Assembly (NCBI RefSeq): GCF_027111335.1
Contig: NZ_CP114288.1
Location: 4,464,001 to 4,528,000 of the forward strand
Length of the DNA: 64,000 bases
Direction of reading: 5' to 3'
DNA from: Flavobacterium aquiphilum
GTDB taxonomy: Bacteria; Bacteroidota; Bacteroidia; Flavobacteriales; Flavobacteriaceae
Under the pieces are notes generated by a model. That model searched no databases. It was given only the letters and a program-made list of their open reading frames with translations, and was not told the origin of the DNA. This document shows, one piece after another, positions 53,477 through 63,656 of the stretch. How positions within the stretch are numbered: the stretch's first letter is position 1; the number at the start of each line of letters is the position of its first letter. The translations under genes were made by a program, and so were the position numbers.

Positions 53477-56248
53477 TTATTTAACTAACAATTTATGTGA
53501 TGGTGCAAACTTAGTCAAGTTGATACCGTCAACTGCAGCTGTATATTCTTCAATTGAAGGTGTTCTACCTAAAATAGTTGACAAAACAACAACAGGAGTT
53601 GAAGAAAGCAACGATTCTCCTTTTTTCTCAGCAGAATCCTCAACAACTCTTCCTTGGAAAAGACGTGTAGAAGTTGCCATTACAGTATCTCCTTTAGCCG
53701 CTTTTTCTTGGTTACCCATACAAAGGTTACAACCCGGACGCTCTAAATACAACATGTTTTCGTATTCAGTACGGGCAGCTCCCTTAGGCGCATCGTCATT
53801 AAATTCGAAACCAGAGTATTTTTGCAATACTTCCCAGTCGCCTTCAGCTTTAAGCTCATCAACGATATTATAAGTTGGCGGAGCTACAACAAGAGGAGCT
53901 TTGAACTCAACTTTACCTTGTTGCTCTTCAATGTTTTTAAGCATTTGAGCAAGGATTTTCATATCTCCTTTGTGAACCATACAAGAACCGATGAATCCTA
54001 GATCTACTTTTTTATCTCCACCATAGTAAGATAACGGTCTGATTGTATCGTGAGTGTATCGTTTAGAAACATCGGCATTATTTACGTCTGGGTCAGCAAT
54101 CATTGGCTCAGCAATCTGATCCAAATCAACTTCAACTTCAGCGTAATATTTAGCGTTTGCATCAGGAATCAAAGCAGGTTTCTCACCTGATTTAATCTCA
54201 GCAATTCTCTTATTTGCTTTATTAATCAATCCTTGAAGAACTTGATTATGGTTATCCATTCCTTTGTCAATCATGATTTGGATTCTGCCTTTTGCAATCT
54301 CCAATGATTCAATCAAAGTATCGTCTTCAGAAATACAGATAGAAGCTTTTGCTTTCATTTCTGCAGTCCAGTCAGTAAACGTAAAGGCTTGGTCAGCAGT
54401 AAGAGTTCCAATATGAACCTCAATGATTCTACCTTGGAATACGTTCTCTCCACCAAATTGCTTAAGCATTTGGGCTTGAGTAGCGTGAACCACATCACGG
54501 AAATCCATATAACTTTTCATGTCTCCCTTGAACGTCACTTTCACTGATTCAGGGATTGGCATTGAAGCTTCACCTGTAGCAAGTGCAAGAGCAACTGTTC
54601 CTGAGTCAGCACCAAAAGCAACACCTTTGGACATTCTTGTGTGAGAGTCACCACCAATAATGATAGCCCACTCATCAATTGTAATATCGTTAAGTACTTT
54701 GTGGATTACGTCAGTCATTGAGTGATAAACACCTTTCGGGTCACGTGCTGTGATCAAACCGAAGTTGTTCATGAACTTCATCAACTTTGGAATGTTTGCC
54801 TGCGCTTTTTTATCCCAAACCGAAGCAGTGTGACATCCTGATTGGTAAGCACCATCAACGATTGGAGAAATCACTGTGGCAGCCATAGATTCCAACTCCT
54901 GAGCAGTCATAAGACCAGTCGTATCTTGTGAACCTACAATATTTACCTCCACACGAACATCCGAACCTGCGTGCAACACTTTTCCAGGAGTTGTTCCAAC
55001 AGCGTTTCTGTTGAAAATTTTCTCAACTGCTGTTAAACCTTGTCCTTCATGAGAAATTTCTTTTGATGGAGCAAATACAGCAGGAGCTTCAACTCCTAAA
55101 GTTTTAGCAGCCAATGTTTGTAATTTTTTCCCAAATACAATAGCATAAGATCCTCCCGCTTTAATGAATTCCATTTTCTGAGGAGTGAATGCTTTAGCGA
55201 TATCAATTAATTCTTTATCGCCATTGTATAATTTTTTAGTTTTTGTATTGATTGTTAAAACAGTTCCCGTAGCTACAGAATATGCTTCTTCCAATATAGG
55301 TTCTCCACTTTCATTGCGAACAACATTTCCTGATGCATCTACTTTTTTAACCCAGTTTTTAAGGTCAAGACCAATACCTCCAGTTACATCAACTGTAGTA
55401 AGGAAAATTGGAGAAATACCATTTGTACCCCCAACGATTGGTGCAAAATTCACAAATGGAACATAAGGACTTGCTTGTTTTCCTGTCCAAAGTGCCACGT
55501 TATTTACACCTGACATTCTTGATGATCCAACACCCATAGTACCTTTTTCAGCAATTAACATCACACTTGCGTCTGGATGTTGTGCTTGAAGTGCTTTAAT
55601 TTCTTCTTGAGCTTGAGGAGTGATCATACATTTACCGTGAAGTTCACGGTCAGAACGTGAGTGCGCTTGATTTCCTGGAGAAAGTAAATCCGTAGAAATA
55701 TCCCCTTCACCTGCGATAAAAGTAACTACCTTAATTTCTTCTGCAACTTCCGGTAATTTAGTAAAGAATTCAGCCTTAGCATAACTTTCAAGAATGGCTG
55801 TAGCGATTGCATTACCACTATTGTAAGCTGCTTTCAAACGATCAGTATCAGCCTCATAAAGGAAAACCTGAGTTTTTAAAACTTCCGCAGCTTGCTTTGC
55901 AATATCTTCGTCATTTCCTAACGCCAAGTCAAGTAACACCTCAATAGAAGGTCCACCCTTCATGTGCGACAATAACTCAAAAGCAAAAGCTGGCGTTATT
56001 TCCTTAACCACTGACTCACCAAGGATAATCTCTTTTAAAAACTTCGCTTTCTCCCCAGCAGCACTTGTAGTTCCCGGCAAAGTGTTGTAAATAAAAAACT
56101 TAAGAGAATCTTCTCTATTAGCATTATCTAAATCTTTAATTTGCGCAATGATTTCGCTTAATAATTGAGCATCATCAATTGGCTTCGGATGAAGTCCCTG
56201 TATTTTTCTTTCTTCGATCTCCTTGATGTAATCGTTATAAATATTCAT
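53477..56248 (-). CDS. acnB: aconitate hydratase B / 2-methylisocitrate dehydratase
   Basis: A 923-residue AcnB: HEAT-like N-terminal domain (1-160) and a swivel domain now at the N-side (about 165-380), followed by the catalytic domains. Cluster cysteines lie in FIGSCMVHKGD and RPGCNLCMGNQ. Further motifs are GGDSHTRMSKGVAFGADSGTVALALATG and SGCHTASVWDKKAQ. AcnB can also dehydrate 2-methylisocitrate. The organism thus carries two aconitase types side by side (AcnB and Acn), with acnB upstream. Confidence 0.96.
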   Translation of the reverse strand: MNIYNDYIKEIEERKIQGLHPKPIDDAQLLSEIIAQIKDLDNANREDSLKFFIYNTLPGTTSAAGEKAKFLKEIILGESVVKEITPAFAFELLSHMKGGPSIEVLLDLALGNDEDIAKQAAEVLKTQVFLYEADTDRLKAAYNSGNAIATAILESYAKAEFFTKLPEVAEEIKVVTFIAGEGDISTDLLSPGNQAHSRSDRELHGKCMITPQAQEEIKALQAQHPDASVMLIAEKGTMGVGSSRMSGVNNVALWTGKQASPYVPFVNFAPIVGGTNGISPIFLTTVDVTGGIGLDLKNWVKKVDASGNVVRNESGEPILEEAYSVATGTVLTINTKTKKLYNGDKELIDIAKAFTPQKMEFIKAGGSYAIVFGKKLQTLAAKTLGVEAPAVFAPSKEISHEGQGLTAVEKIFNRNAVGTTPGKVLHAGSDVRVEVNIVGSQDTTGLMTAQELESMAATVISPIVDGAYQSGCHTASVWDKKAQANIPKLMKFMNNFGLITARDPKGVYHSMTDVIHKVLNDITIDEWAIIIGGDSHTRMSKGVAFGADSGTVALALATGEASMPIPESVKVTFKGDMKSYMDFRDVVHATQAQMLKQFGGENVFQGRIIEVHIGTLTADQAFTFTDWTAEMKAKASICISEDDTLIESLEIAKGRIQIMIDKGMDNHNQVLQGLINKANKRIAEIKSGEKPALIPDANAKYYAEVEVDLDQIAEPMIADPDVNNADVSKRYTHDTIRPLSYYGGDKKVDLGFIGSCMVHKGDMKILAQMLKNIEEQQGKVEFKAPLVVAPPTYNIVDELKAEGDWEVLQKYSGFEFNDDAPKGAARTEYENMLYLERPGCNLCMGNQEKAAKGDTVMATSTRLFQGRVVEDSAEKKGESLLSSTPVVVLSTILGRTPSIEEYTAAVDGINLTKFAPSHKLLVK

Positions 56249-56333
56249 AATTGAAGTCGGTTAATGGCCTATTTTATTGATTATTTCAATACAAAAAACC
56301 ATAATTATTAGTCTTTTTTATTTTTTTGTCCTG

Positions 56334-56341
56334 CAAATTTA
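56334..56341 (-). promoter_or_regulatory. -7 element of acnB
   Basis: TAAATTTG on the minus strand, 85 bp before the ATG. The rest of the 332-bp gap 56249-56580 holds only the MoxR-gene terminator. Confidence 0.45.
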
Positions 56342-56520
56342 ATAATTAAAGATGATTATTTTAAAAAATTTAATAGATGTCCCTTTTTCAAAAATTATTA
56401 TTGCAAAATAAACGATTTCAATACGTTTAAATAAGAAATAAGCACATTTCACCTGTCAAATTTGCAAATTCAGCAATAGGTAAATTGGATTTTAACAAAA
56501 ATAAAATCTATTGTTAAAAC

Positions 56521-56557
56521 AAAAAGTGCTACATCTTTATTTGAATGTAGCACTTTT
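56521..56557 (-). terminator. terminator of the MoxR gene
   Basis: AAAAAGTGCTACAT (56521-56534) pairs with ATGTAGCACTTTT (56545-56557). Confidence 0.88.
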
Positions 56558-56580
56558 CATCAATTTATTATTTTTTAGCC

Positions 56581-57534
56581 TTAAATCAGCTTATCAATTA
56601 TCATTTCCTCAGAAATCCCTTCGGCGTCAGCTTTGTAGTTTTTAATGATTCGGTGTCGTAATATTCCGGTTGCGACTGCTTTCACATCTTCTATATCAGG
56701 TGAAAATTTACCGTGAAAAGCAGCATGGGCTTTTGCTGCCAAAATTAAATTCTGCGAAGCCCTTGGCCCTGCACCCCAATCCAAATAGTTTTTCACAAAT
56801 CCATTAGAAAGCGCATTATCCGGACGCGTTTTACTTACCAGTGTCACAGCATATTCCACCACATTATCCGCAACAGGAATGCGACGAATCAAATGTTGGA
56901 AATCGATAATTTCTTGAGCTGTAAACAATGCATTTACCTTTGTGTCAGCATCTGCAGTTGTGCGTTTTACCACTTGAACTTCCTCCTCAAACGAAGGGTA
57001 TTCCAGTTTTATAGCAAACATAAATCGGTCTAATTGCGCTTCAGGCAAAGGGTAGGTTCCTTCTTGTTCTATAGGATTTTGAGTTGCCAACACAAAATAC
57101 GGCAAACTCAACTTATGATTCACTCCCGCAATAGTAACCGATCTTTCCTGCATCGCTTCCAATAAAGCCGACTGTGTTTTTGGCGGAGTCCTGTTTATCT
57201 CATCAGCCAAAATAATATTAGAAAACAATGGCCCTTTTATAAATTTAAATTGTCTGTTTTCATCTAATATTTCACTCCCTAATATATCCGATGGCATTAA
57301 ATCCGGCGTAAATTGAATTCTTTTAAAATCCAACCCCAACGCTTTGGCCAAAGTATTCACCAATAATGTTTTGGCCAATCCAGGAACCCCAACCAACAGC
57401 GCGTGACCTCCTGAAAAGATACAAAGCAAAATCTGATCAACGACTTCTTCCTGACCAACTATAATTTTGGCTATTTCTTTTTTTAATTCGTTACGTTTTT
57501 CAACTAAATTTTGTATCGCTGCTACATCCGACAT
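56581..57534 (-). CDS. MoxR-family AAA ATPase
   Basis: A 317-residue AAA+ ATPase from MSDVAAIQNLVEKRNEL (57534); the frame runs to 57579, but the upstream segment is not family-like. Walker A is GVPGLAKT, Walker B is IILADEINR, and the sensor/PPKTQSALLEAMQE loop is standard, followed by the QEGTYPLPEAQLDRFMF sensor 2 motif and a lid. MoxR proteins act with VWA or DUF58 partners as chaperones or metal-insertion systems; none is adjacent here. Confidence 0.92.
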   Translation of the reverse strand: MSDVAAIQNLVEKRNELKKEIAKIIVGQEEVVDQILLCIFSGGHALLVGVPGLAKTLLVNTLAKALGLDFKRIQFTPDLMPSDILGSEILDENRQFKFIKGPLFSNIILADEINRTPPKTQSALLEAMQERSVTIAGVNHKLSLPYFVLATQNPIEQEGTYPLPEAQLDRFMFAIKLEYPSFEEEVQVVKRTTADADTKVNALFTAQEIIDFQHLIRRIPVADNVVEYAVTLVSKTRPDNALSNGFVKNYLDWGAGPRASQNLILAAKAHAAFHGKFSPDIEDVKAVATGILRHRIIKNYKADAEGISEEMIIDKLI

Positions 57535-57557
57535 TTTATATTGTATTTTTTTTAAAT

Positions 57558-57600
57558 TAAAAAGAGTTAGTATTATCAAACATAAAACTAACTCTTTTTA
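57558..57600 (-). terminator. terminator of the parvulin gene
   Basis: TAAAAAGAGTTAGT (57558-57571) pairs with ACTAACTCTTTTTA (57587-57600). Confidence 0.85.
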
Positions 57601-57615
57601 TCTATTTAATGAAAA

Positions 57616-59025
57616 TTATTTTTTTAACCAATTATTGGTAAAAGGACAATCTCTATATTCGTCAACAATCTTAATATAAGTGTCTTTTATTTTTGTATCA
57701 AACCATTTACCAATCGCTTTGAATTGTTTATCCTTTAAAGCCAAATCTTTAATTTTAATATAATCCTTGGCATAATCAGCAGTATGGGAATCAATTCTAT
57801 TGGTAACTATCATTATTTTATAATCTTTTTTCCCTTGAACATTTTCCAAAAATGGCGTTGAAATTTCGTTGTCTTTCAAATTAGAAACCTGGCTATATAT
57901 GGAAGGATCCATATTAGTCAATTCAAATCGTGTGTCTTGTGTTTTAGGATTCACCAAAGTTCCACCATTGGCTCTTGTTTCTTTTTCGTCCGACATTGTT
58001 CTTGCCGCTTCCGCAAAAGTAATCTCTTTATCAAGAATCTTTTTTCTTATCAGTGTAATTTTATCATTAGCTTCTTGTAAAGACTCTTTACTAACTTCAG
58101 GAGAAATCAAGATATGTCTTAATTCAATTTCTTGACCTTTTATTTTTTCAACATAAATAATATGAAATCCGTAAATAGTTTCAAAAGGTTCAGAAATTTC
58201 ACCTTCAGCAAGACTAAAAGCCACATCTTTAAACTCTTTTACAAAAGGTGTTTTTCGGGTCATTTTATAATACCCACCATTTTTACTGGATCCTGGATCT
58301 TCAGAATACAATACCGCTTTGGTTGCAAAACTAGCTCCTTCAAGACATTCTTTCCTCCAAGCGTTCAATTTATCAATTACCTTTTTCTTGTCCGCTTCGG
58401 TAACCTTAGGTTTTACCACAATTTGGGCTACTTCTAATTCTGCACCAAAAACTGGCAAATCAGCAGCTGGTATTTTTTTAAAAAATTCGCGGACTTCTTC
58501 AGGAGTTATTTCAACTTTTTCAACAATTTTCTTTTGCATTTCGCTTGTAAGCTTTTGCTCTTTCAACACATCAAAGAAGTAAGTTCTAAATTCTTCTTCC
58601 GAATTTTTTTGATAGTATTTCACCAATTTATCCATACCCCCGATTTGCTCAAGCATATAGTTCAACCTTTCATCCATCATTCCTTTTACTTCAGAATCAC
58701 TAACTATAATACTATCCTGAACCGCCTGATGCGCGTATAATTTATCCTCCAACAATTTCCCTAAAATCTGACATCTCGTTATATCTTTTGTAGATCCTCC
58801 ATTTGCTGTAATTTCCAAAAAGCCTTTATCAATATCAGAATCCAAAATCATGTAATCCCCAACAGTTGCAACAACTCCATCAACCTTCAATTTTTTTCCG
58901 GAAGGTGCCACCTGTTTTGTATCAGCAACAGCATTATCTTTTATAATTTCCTGTGCATTTACAAAGGTTAAAGCAGAAAACAAAAGAAAAAAAGTTAACA
59001 CAACTCTATTAGTCATGGATTTCAT
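57616..59025 (-). CDS. SurA-like peptidyl-prolyl isomerase with two parvulin domains
   Basis: About 470 residues from MKSMTNRVV (59025); the frame reaches 59046. A Sec signal (ending NAQE) is followed by a SurA-N-like helical domain (about 45-165) and two PpiC/rotamase segments (about 180-280 with FGAELEVAQIVVKP, and 285-375 with ELRHILIS), then a C-terminal helix. It is likely a periplasmic chaperone/foldase for outer-membrane proteins. It lies 82 bp upstream of the MoxR gene, with a terminator between. Confidence 0.9.
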   Translation of the reverse strand: MKSMTNRVVLTFFLLFSALTFVNAQEIIKDNAVADTKQVAPSGKKLKVDGVVATVGDYMILDSDIDKGFLEITANGGSTKDITRCQILGKLLEDKLYAHQAVQDSIIVSDSEVKGMMDERLNYMLEQIGGMDKLVKYYQKNSEEEFRTYFFDVLKEQKLTSEMQKKIVEKVEITPEEVREFFKKIPAADLPVFGAELEVAQIVVKPKVTEADKKKVIDKLNAWRKECLEGASFATKAVLYSEDPGSSKNGGYYKMTRKTPFVKEFKDVAFSLAEGEISEPFETIYGFHIIYVEKIKGQEIELRHILISPEVSKESLQEANDKITLIRKKILDKEITFAEAARTMSDEKETRANGGTLVNPKTQDTRFELTNMDPSIYSQVSNLKDNEISTPFLENVQGKKDYKIMIVTNRIDSHTADYAKDYIKIKDLALKDKQFKAIGKWFDTKIKDTYIKIVDEYRDCPFTNNWLKK

Positions 59026-59046
59026 TTGTGCATTTTTTAAAGGCAT

Positions 59047-59783
59047 TTTTTATATTTTATATTAATATTATTTCAACCAAAGTTTCACAATAAAAGCAAT
59101 TTTATATCAAATAACATACTTTATAACGAAACAAGTTTATTTATATTTAAGTTTTAAAGAACTAAAACACATTAATTCTGCAAAATCCTTACATTTTACC
59201 AAACTTAAACCGAACAAAAATAACAATTCAAAGGCATTAAACAAGTTTCCTCGGTACTATTAACAAAAAATTATTAAGTTCCTTATAGCCTTTATTATTA
59301 TAATTCAAAATCCAAGAAACGGATCCTAATTTAAAAAAGTAAAAACTTAAAAAAAATATCTTTTTCAATAATTCACTTTTTTTCACTTCAATCTTTCACC
59401 TTGTTTTATTAATAAATTATCATTTATTTCTTTTTAAAATGTAAAAAATACATTTTTCACAAGATTATATTGCTTTTTGCATTTTTTGATAATTTTTAAA
59501 ACATAGTCAATATAATTATCATCCCTAAAAAGCTATTCCAAATCCGACAAATTAATTGTTCTTCAAAACAATTTATAAACACTATATCGTAATAGTAAAT
59601 ATTTGAAATTTAAAAAATATAAATCTTATTGTATTTTAAATACATTCGTCACGCTTAAAAGTTAATCTAATAGTTTACAAGTGATTACAAAACACAAAAA
59701 AGTACAAACAAAACAGATTTTCAAGAAGCAAAAATTATTAATTAAACCAAAAAACCAATTACCAAACTTAAATTAACCAAACC
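59047..59783. other. 737-bp AT-rich gap upstream of the amylase gene
   Basis: No ORF, hairpin or repeat that I can support. Several T-rich runs, but no clean TANNTTTG close to the amylase ATG. Long leaders are common ahead of regulated polysaccharide genes, but no operator is assigned. Confidence 0.5.
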
Positions 59784-61229
59784 ATGAAGAAACCAATTTT
59801 TAAAATTTATTTATTAACCGCTTTACTAGCTGGGCTTTATTCCTGCAATTCATCTGAGGATGAAATCAAAAATTCAAATACTTCATCGACAACCCCTTTC
59901 AAGGTTATTAATGTTACAACGCATGACGGACGTCCATTTAGCCTAGGAATTTCAAAAACATCACTCACGGGAAAATATGTTGACAATCCCGGCGGAGGGG
60001 TAATGATGCAAGCCTTTTACTGGGATGTACCTGCAGGAGGAAACTGGTGGGATACAATTGCATCAAAAATTACGGACTGGGGAAATGCCGGAATTGGATC
60101 GATATGGCTACCTCCCGCTTCCAAAGCCCAAAACGGGGCTTATTCCATGGGGTATGACCCTACCGACTATTTTGATTTTGGAGACTACAATCAAAATGGC
60201 TCTTTAGAAACTCGCTTTGGTTCCAAAACAGAATTAGTCAATTTAATCACAAAAGCCCATTCCGAAAACATTAAAGTGTTTGCCGACATTGTAATTAATC
60301 ATAACAGCGGAGGAGCTTCTGAAAGCAACCCTTTCACAGGAACAAATACTTGGACAGATTTCACTGGAGTTGCTTCAGGGAAATTTAAACGTAACTACAA
60401 TGATTTTTACAAAAACAGTTATGGTAATAATGATGAAGGTGCATTTGGCGGTTTTCCAGATTTGTGTCATGCCTCTCCAAATGTACAAGACTGGTTATGG
60501 CTCAGAGCTGATGGTGTTGGAAAATATTATAAAAACACAATGAAATTTGATGGATGGAGATTTGATTACGTAAAAGGTTTTGGACCATGGGTAGTAAATG
60601 CTTGGAATGCCAATGTTGGAGGATTCTCAGTTGGAGAATATTGGGATTCTAATGTAAATACTTTGGAATGGTGGGCGAATAATGCCAATAGTTCTGTTTT
60701 CGATTTTGCTTGCTATTATAAAATGAATGATGCTTTTGACGGAAATAATCTGGCTCTTTTAAATGACGATATGATGTGGAAAAGAAACCCTTTCAAAGCG
60801 GTAACTTTTGTAACAAACCATGACACTGATGAAATTTGGAACAAAATGCTGGCTTATGCCTACATATTAACCCACGAAGGTTATCCTACGATTTTCTATA
60901 GAGATTATGAAGAATGGCTAGATAAAAACAAATTAAACAACTTAATCTGGATCCATAACAACAAAGCTACGGGAACAACTTCTATTTTATATTCTGATAA
61001 TGATGAATATGTAGCAAGAAGAAATGGATATAACGGAAATCCAGGATTAGTTGTTTACATAAACAACTCTGATTATTGGCAGGAAAGATGGATCCAAACA
61101 AACTGGTCCAATACTCAAATTAAAGATTTTACAGGAAATTCAAATTGGTATCCAACAACTCAGGGAGATAAATGGGTAAAAATCCAATGTCCGCCAAAAG
61201 GATATTCAGTTTGGTCAATTAATCAATAA
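59784..61229 (+). CDS. alpha-amylase, lipoprotein (GH13)
   Basis: A 481-residue starch-degrading enzyme. The lipoprotein signal has lipobox GLYSC, and the mature start CNSSEDE has acidic residues after the Cys, as in the lipoprotein export signal for surface exposure in Bacteroidota. The GH13 barrel starts near 72 (GVMMQAFYWDVPAGGNWWDTI). The conserved motifs are FADIVINHNSGG (I), the nucleophile Asp in WRFDYVKGF (II), the acid/base Glu in VGEYWD (III) and VTNHDTDE (IV). It is transcribed alone; no susCD genes lie beside it. Confidence 0.93.
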   Translation: MKKPIFKIYLLTALLAGLYSCNSSEDEIKNSNTSSTTPFKVINVTTHDGRPFSLGISKTSLTGKYVDNPGGGVMMQAFYWDVPAGGNWWDTIASKITDWGNAGIGSIWLPPASKAQNGAYSMGYDPTDYFDFGDYNQNGSLETRFGSKTELVNLITKAHSENIKVFADIVINHNSGGASESNPFTGTNTWTDFTGVASGKFKRNYNDFYKNSYGNNDEGAFGGFPDLCHASPNVQDWLWLRADGVGKYYKNTMKFDGWRFDYVKGFGPWVVNAWNANVGGFSVGEYWDSNVNTLEWWANNANSSVFDFACYYKMNDAFDGNNLALLNDDMMWKRNPFKAVTFVTNHDTDEIWNKMLAYAYILTHEGYPTIFYRDYEEWLDKNKLNNLIWIHNNKATGTTSILYSDNDEYVARRNGYNGNPGLVVYINNSDYWQERWIQTNWSNTQIKDFTGNSNWYPTTQGDKWVKIQCPPKGYSVWSINQ

Positions 61230-61245
61230 GTTAAAAAAATTATTA

Positions 61246-61276
61246 TAAGGCTGTTTTCAAAACAGCCTTATTTTTT
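61246..61276 (+). terminator. terminator of the amylase gene
   Basis: TAAGGCTGTT (61246-61255) pairs with AACAGCCTTA (61261-61270), followed by TTTTTT. Confidence 0.85.
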
Positions 61277-61349
61277 ATTCAATAAAATTACGAAAACAAA
61301 CATCCAAATTAAGAAGTTAATATTTTTTTATAAAGCCGCAATTTAATAG

Positions 61350-61357
61350 TACTTTTG
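61350..61357 (+). promoter_or_regulatory. -7 element of prfC
   Basis: TACTTTTG, leaving a leader of about 13 nt before the ATG at 61377. Confidence 0.55.
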
Positions 61358-61376
61358 CAACCTATTTATACGAAAT

Positions 61377-62966
61377 ATGAGTTTTTTAAAAGAAATACAA
61401 CGAAGACGCACTTTTGGGATTATTTCACACCCCGATGCCGGAAAAACAACACTAACTGAAAAATTGCTTCTTTTTGGGGGTGCGATTCAAGAAGCTGGTG
61501 CTGTGAAAAGTAATAAAATAAAAAAAGGAGCAACGAGCGATTTCATGGAAATTGAACGTCAGAGAGGAATCTCGGTTTCCACTTCTGTTTTGGCCTTTAA
61601 TTATAAAGACAAAAAAATCAACATTCTTGATACACCTGGTCACAAAGATTTTGCCGAAGACACTTTTAGAACTCTGACAGCAGTTGACAGTGTAATTGTT
61701 GTAATTGACGTTGCAAAAGGGGTCGAAGAGCAAACCGAAAAACTGGTTGCGGTATGTAGAATGCGCAAAATTCCTATCATTGTTTTTATCAATAAATTAG
61801 ACCGAGAAGGAAAAGATGCTTTTGATTTAATGGACGAAGTTGAGCAAAAACTTGGCTTAACAGTAACTCCTCTAAGTTTCCCAATTGGTATGGGTTATGA
61901 CTTTCAAGGCATTTACAATCTTTGGGAACAAAATATAAATTTATTTAGTGGCGATAGTCGTAAAAACATTGAGGAAACAATCGCTTTCTCAGATGTTCAA
62001 AACCCAGAATTAGAGCAAATAATCGGTCAAAAACCAGCTGACCGTTTACGTGAGGAATTAGAATTGATCGATGAAGTTTATCCTAAATTTAATCAACAAG
62101 ATTATTTGGACGGAAAATTACAACCTGTCTTTTTTGGTTCTGCCTTAAACAACTTTGGAGTTCGTGAACTATTGGATTGTTTTATAGCTATTGCACCATC
62201 ACCAAGAGCCAAGGATTCTGAAACTCGATTAGTTGATCCGAAAGAAGAAAAAATGTCTGGATTTGTTTTTAAAATTCACGCCAATATGGATCCAAAACAT
62301 AGAGACAGATTGGCTTTCATAAAAATTGTTTCCGGTACTTTTGAAAGAAACAAACCTTACTTCCACGTACGTCAAAAGAAAAACTTGAAATTCTCAAGTC
62401 CAAATGCCTTTTTTGCCGAGAAGAAAGAAATAGTAGATATTTCTTATCCTGGCGATATAGTTGGATTACATGATACCGGGAATTTCAAAATTGGTGATAC
62501 TTTGACCGAAGGTGAAATAATGAGTTTCAAAGGTATTCCAAGTTTCTCTCCGGAACACTTTAGATACATCAACAATGCCGATCCAATGAAAGCCAAACAA
62601 CTTGACAAAGGAGTTGATCAATTGATGGATGAAGGGGTTGCTCAATTATTTACTTTGGAAATGAATAACAGAAAAGTAATCGGAACAGTTGGGGCATTAC
62701 AATATGAAGTTATCCAATACCGATTGGAGCACGAATATGGAGCAAAATGTACTTATGAAAACTTCCCTGTTCACAAAGCTTGTTGGGTAAAACCCGATGA
62801 TGCCAAAAATGAAGAGTTCAAAGAATTCAAGCGTATAAAGCAGAAGTTTTTGGCTAAGGACAAATACAACCAATTGGTTTTTCTAGCCGATTCTGATTTT
62901 ACAATCCAAATGACACAAAGCAAATACCCAAGTGTCAAATTATTTTTCACTTCTGAATTCGATTAA
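61377..62966 (+). CDS. prfC: peptide chain release factor 3
   Basis: A 529-residue translational GTPase that removes RF1/RF2 after termination. G1 is HPDAGKTT, the switch region is QRGISVSTSV, G3 is DTPGHKDF and G4 is NKLD. The N-terminal FLKEIQRRRTFGIISHPDAGKTTLTEKLLLFGGAIQEAGAVK is diagnostic of RF3 as opposed to EF-G. Domains II (about 300-385) and III (about 390-525) complete the normal length. Confidence 0.96.
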   Translation: MSFLKEIQRRRTFGIISHPDAGKTTLTEKLLLFGGAIQEAGAVKSNKIKKGATSDFMEIERQRGISVSTSVLAFNYKDKKINILDTPGHKDFAEDTFRTLTAVDSVIVVIDVAKGVEEQTEKLVAVCRMRKIPIIVFINKLDREGKDAFDLMDEVEQKLGLTVTPLSFPIGMGYDFQGIYNLWEQNINLFSGDSRKNIEETIAFSDVQNPELEQIIGQKPADRLREELELIDEVYPKFNQQDYLDGKLQPVFFGSALNNFGVRELLDCFIAIAPSPRAKDSETRLVDPKEEKMSGFVFKIHANMDPKHRDRLAFIKIVSGTFERNKPYFHVRQKKNLKFSSPNAFFAEKKEIVDISYPGDIVGLHDTGNFKIGDTLTEGEIMSFKGIPSFSPEHFRYINNADPMKAKQLDKGVDQLMDEGVAQLFTLEMNNRKVIGTVGALQYEVIQYRLEHEYGAKCTYENFPVHKACWVKPDDAKNEEFKEFKRIKQKFLAKDKYNQLVFLADSDFTIQMTQSKYPSVKLFFTSEFD

Positions 62967-62988
62967 CTCAATTATTAGAAAATACAAA

Positions 62989-63019
62989 AAAAACGCCAAC
63001 GTAAAGTTGGCGTTTTTTC
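62989..63019. terminator. bidirectional terminator
   Basis: AAAAAACGCCAAC (62989-63001) pairs with GTTGGCGTTTTTT (63007-63019), between convergent genes. Confidence 0.88.
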
Positions 63020-63049
63020 ATATATACAAATTAAATTTAACCTTAAATT

Positions 63050-63424
63050 CTAACAAGATTCAACATTTAAAGCCTTTTTCAAAAGGGTTTTCAACAGCAA
63101 ATGATTTGGTTCTCTACCAGAAGTTAAAATGCTTTTTTTGGTGAAAAATGTATCTTTTGATTTAGTACAATCGACATCTTCTTTTGTACCCATAAACCAT
63201 AAAATAAAATTCATACTTGAATTCAATTTTACGCTACTGGACGCATTAACTGGTGCTGTACCAACAGCATTATCATTTCTGTTTATTGAAATATCATTTA
63301 AACGACTTTCAACATCTGCCTTTTGGGCAAATGCAGATGAACCAGCAAAAAAAACAAACAGAACAGAAATCAAAAATTGAATTCTCTTATTACTCTTTGT
63401 TCTCAATTTTAAAACGTTATCCAT
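63050..63424 (-). CDS. small secreted hypothetical protein
   Basis: A 124-residue protein from MDNVLKLRTKSNKRIQ (63424); the longer frame to 63478 lacks any family support. Residues about 16-35 form a Sec signal (FLISVLFVFFAGSSAFAQ). The mature part is Asn/Ser-rich with no recognised domain, and has a Cys in DVDCTKSKD and a final Cys. No neighbour suggests a role. Confidence 0.65.
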   Translation of the reverse strand: MDNVLKLRTKSNKRIQFLISVLFVFFAGSSAFAQKADVESRLNDISINRNDNAVGTAPVNASSSVKLNSSMNFILWFMGTKEDVDCTKSKDTFFTKKSILTSGREPNHLLLKTLLKKALNVESC

Positions 63425-63611
63425 TATTCCTTCTATACTTTGGGGTTGTAAACAAGGCGCAAAACTACTGGAATACATTTTTGAGAAAAAAAATAGTCGT
63501 TGAACAATAAAAAAAATCGTTTAAATGCAACTCTTAGATCAAAGCGTTAGAAAAAAAACTAAATTCTACCGTAATGAGTTTAACTCAAATGCTCTTTTAA
63601 ATAATAAGAAC

Positions 63612-63645
63612 AAAAAAAAGACTACCCAAAAGGTAGTCTTTTTTT
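63612..63645 (-). terminator. terminator of the DUF3467 gene
   Basis: AAAAAAAGACTACC (about 63612-63625) pairs with GGTAGTCTTTTTT (63632-63645). Confidence 0.88.
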
Positions 63646-63656
63646 CTAATTTCAAA

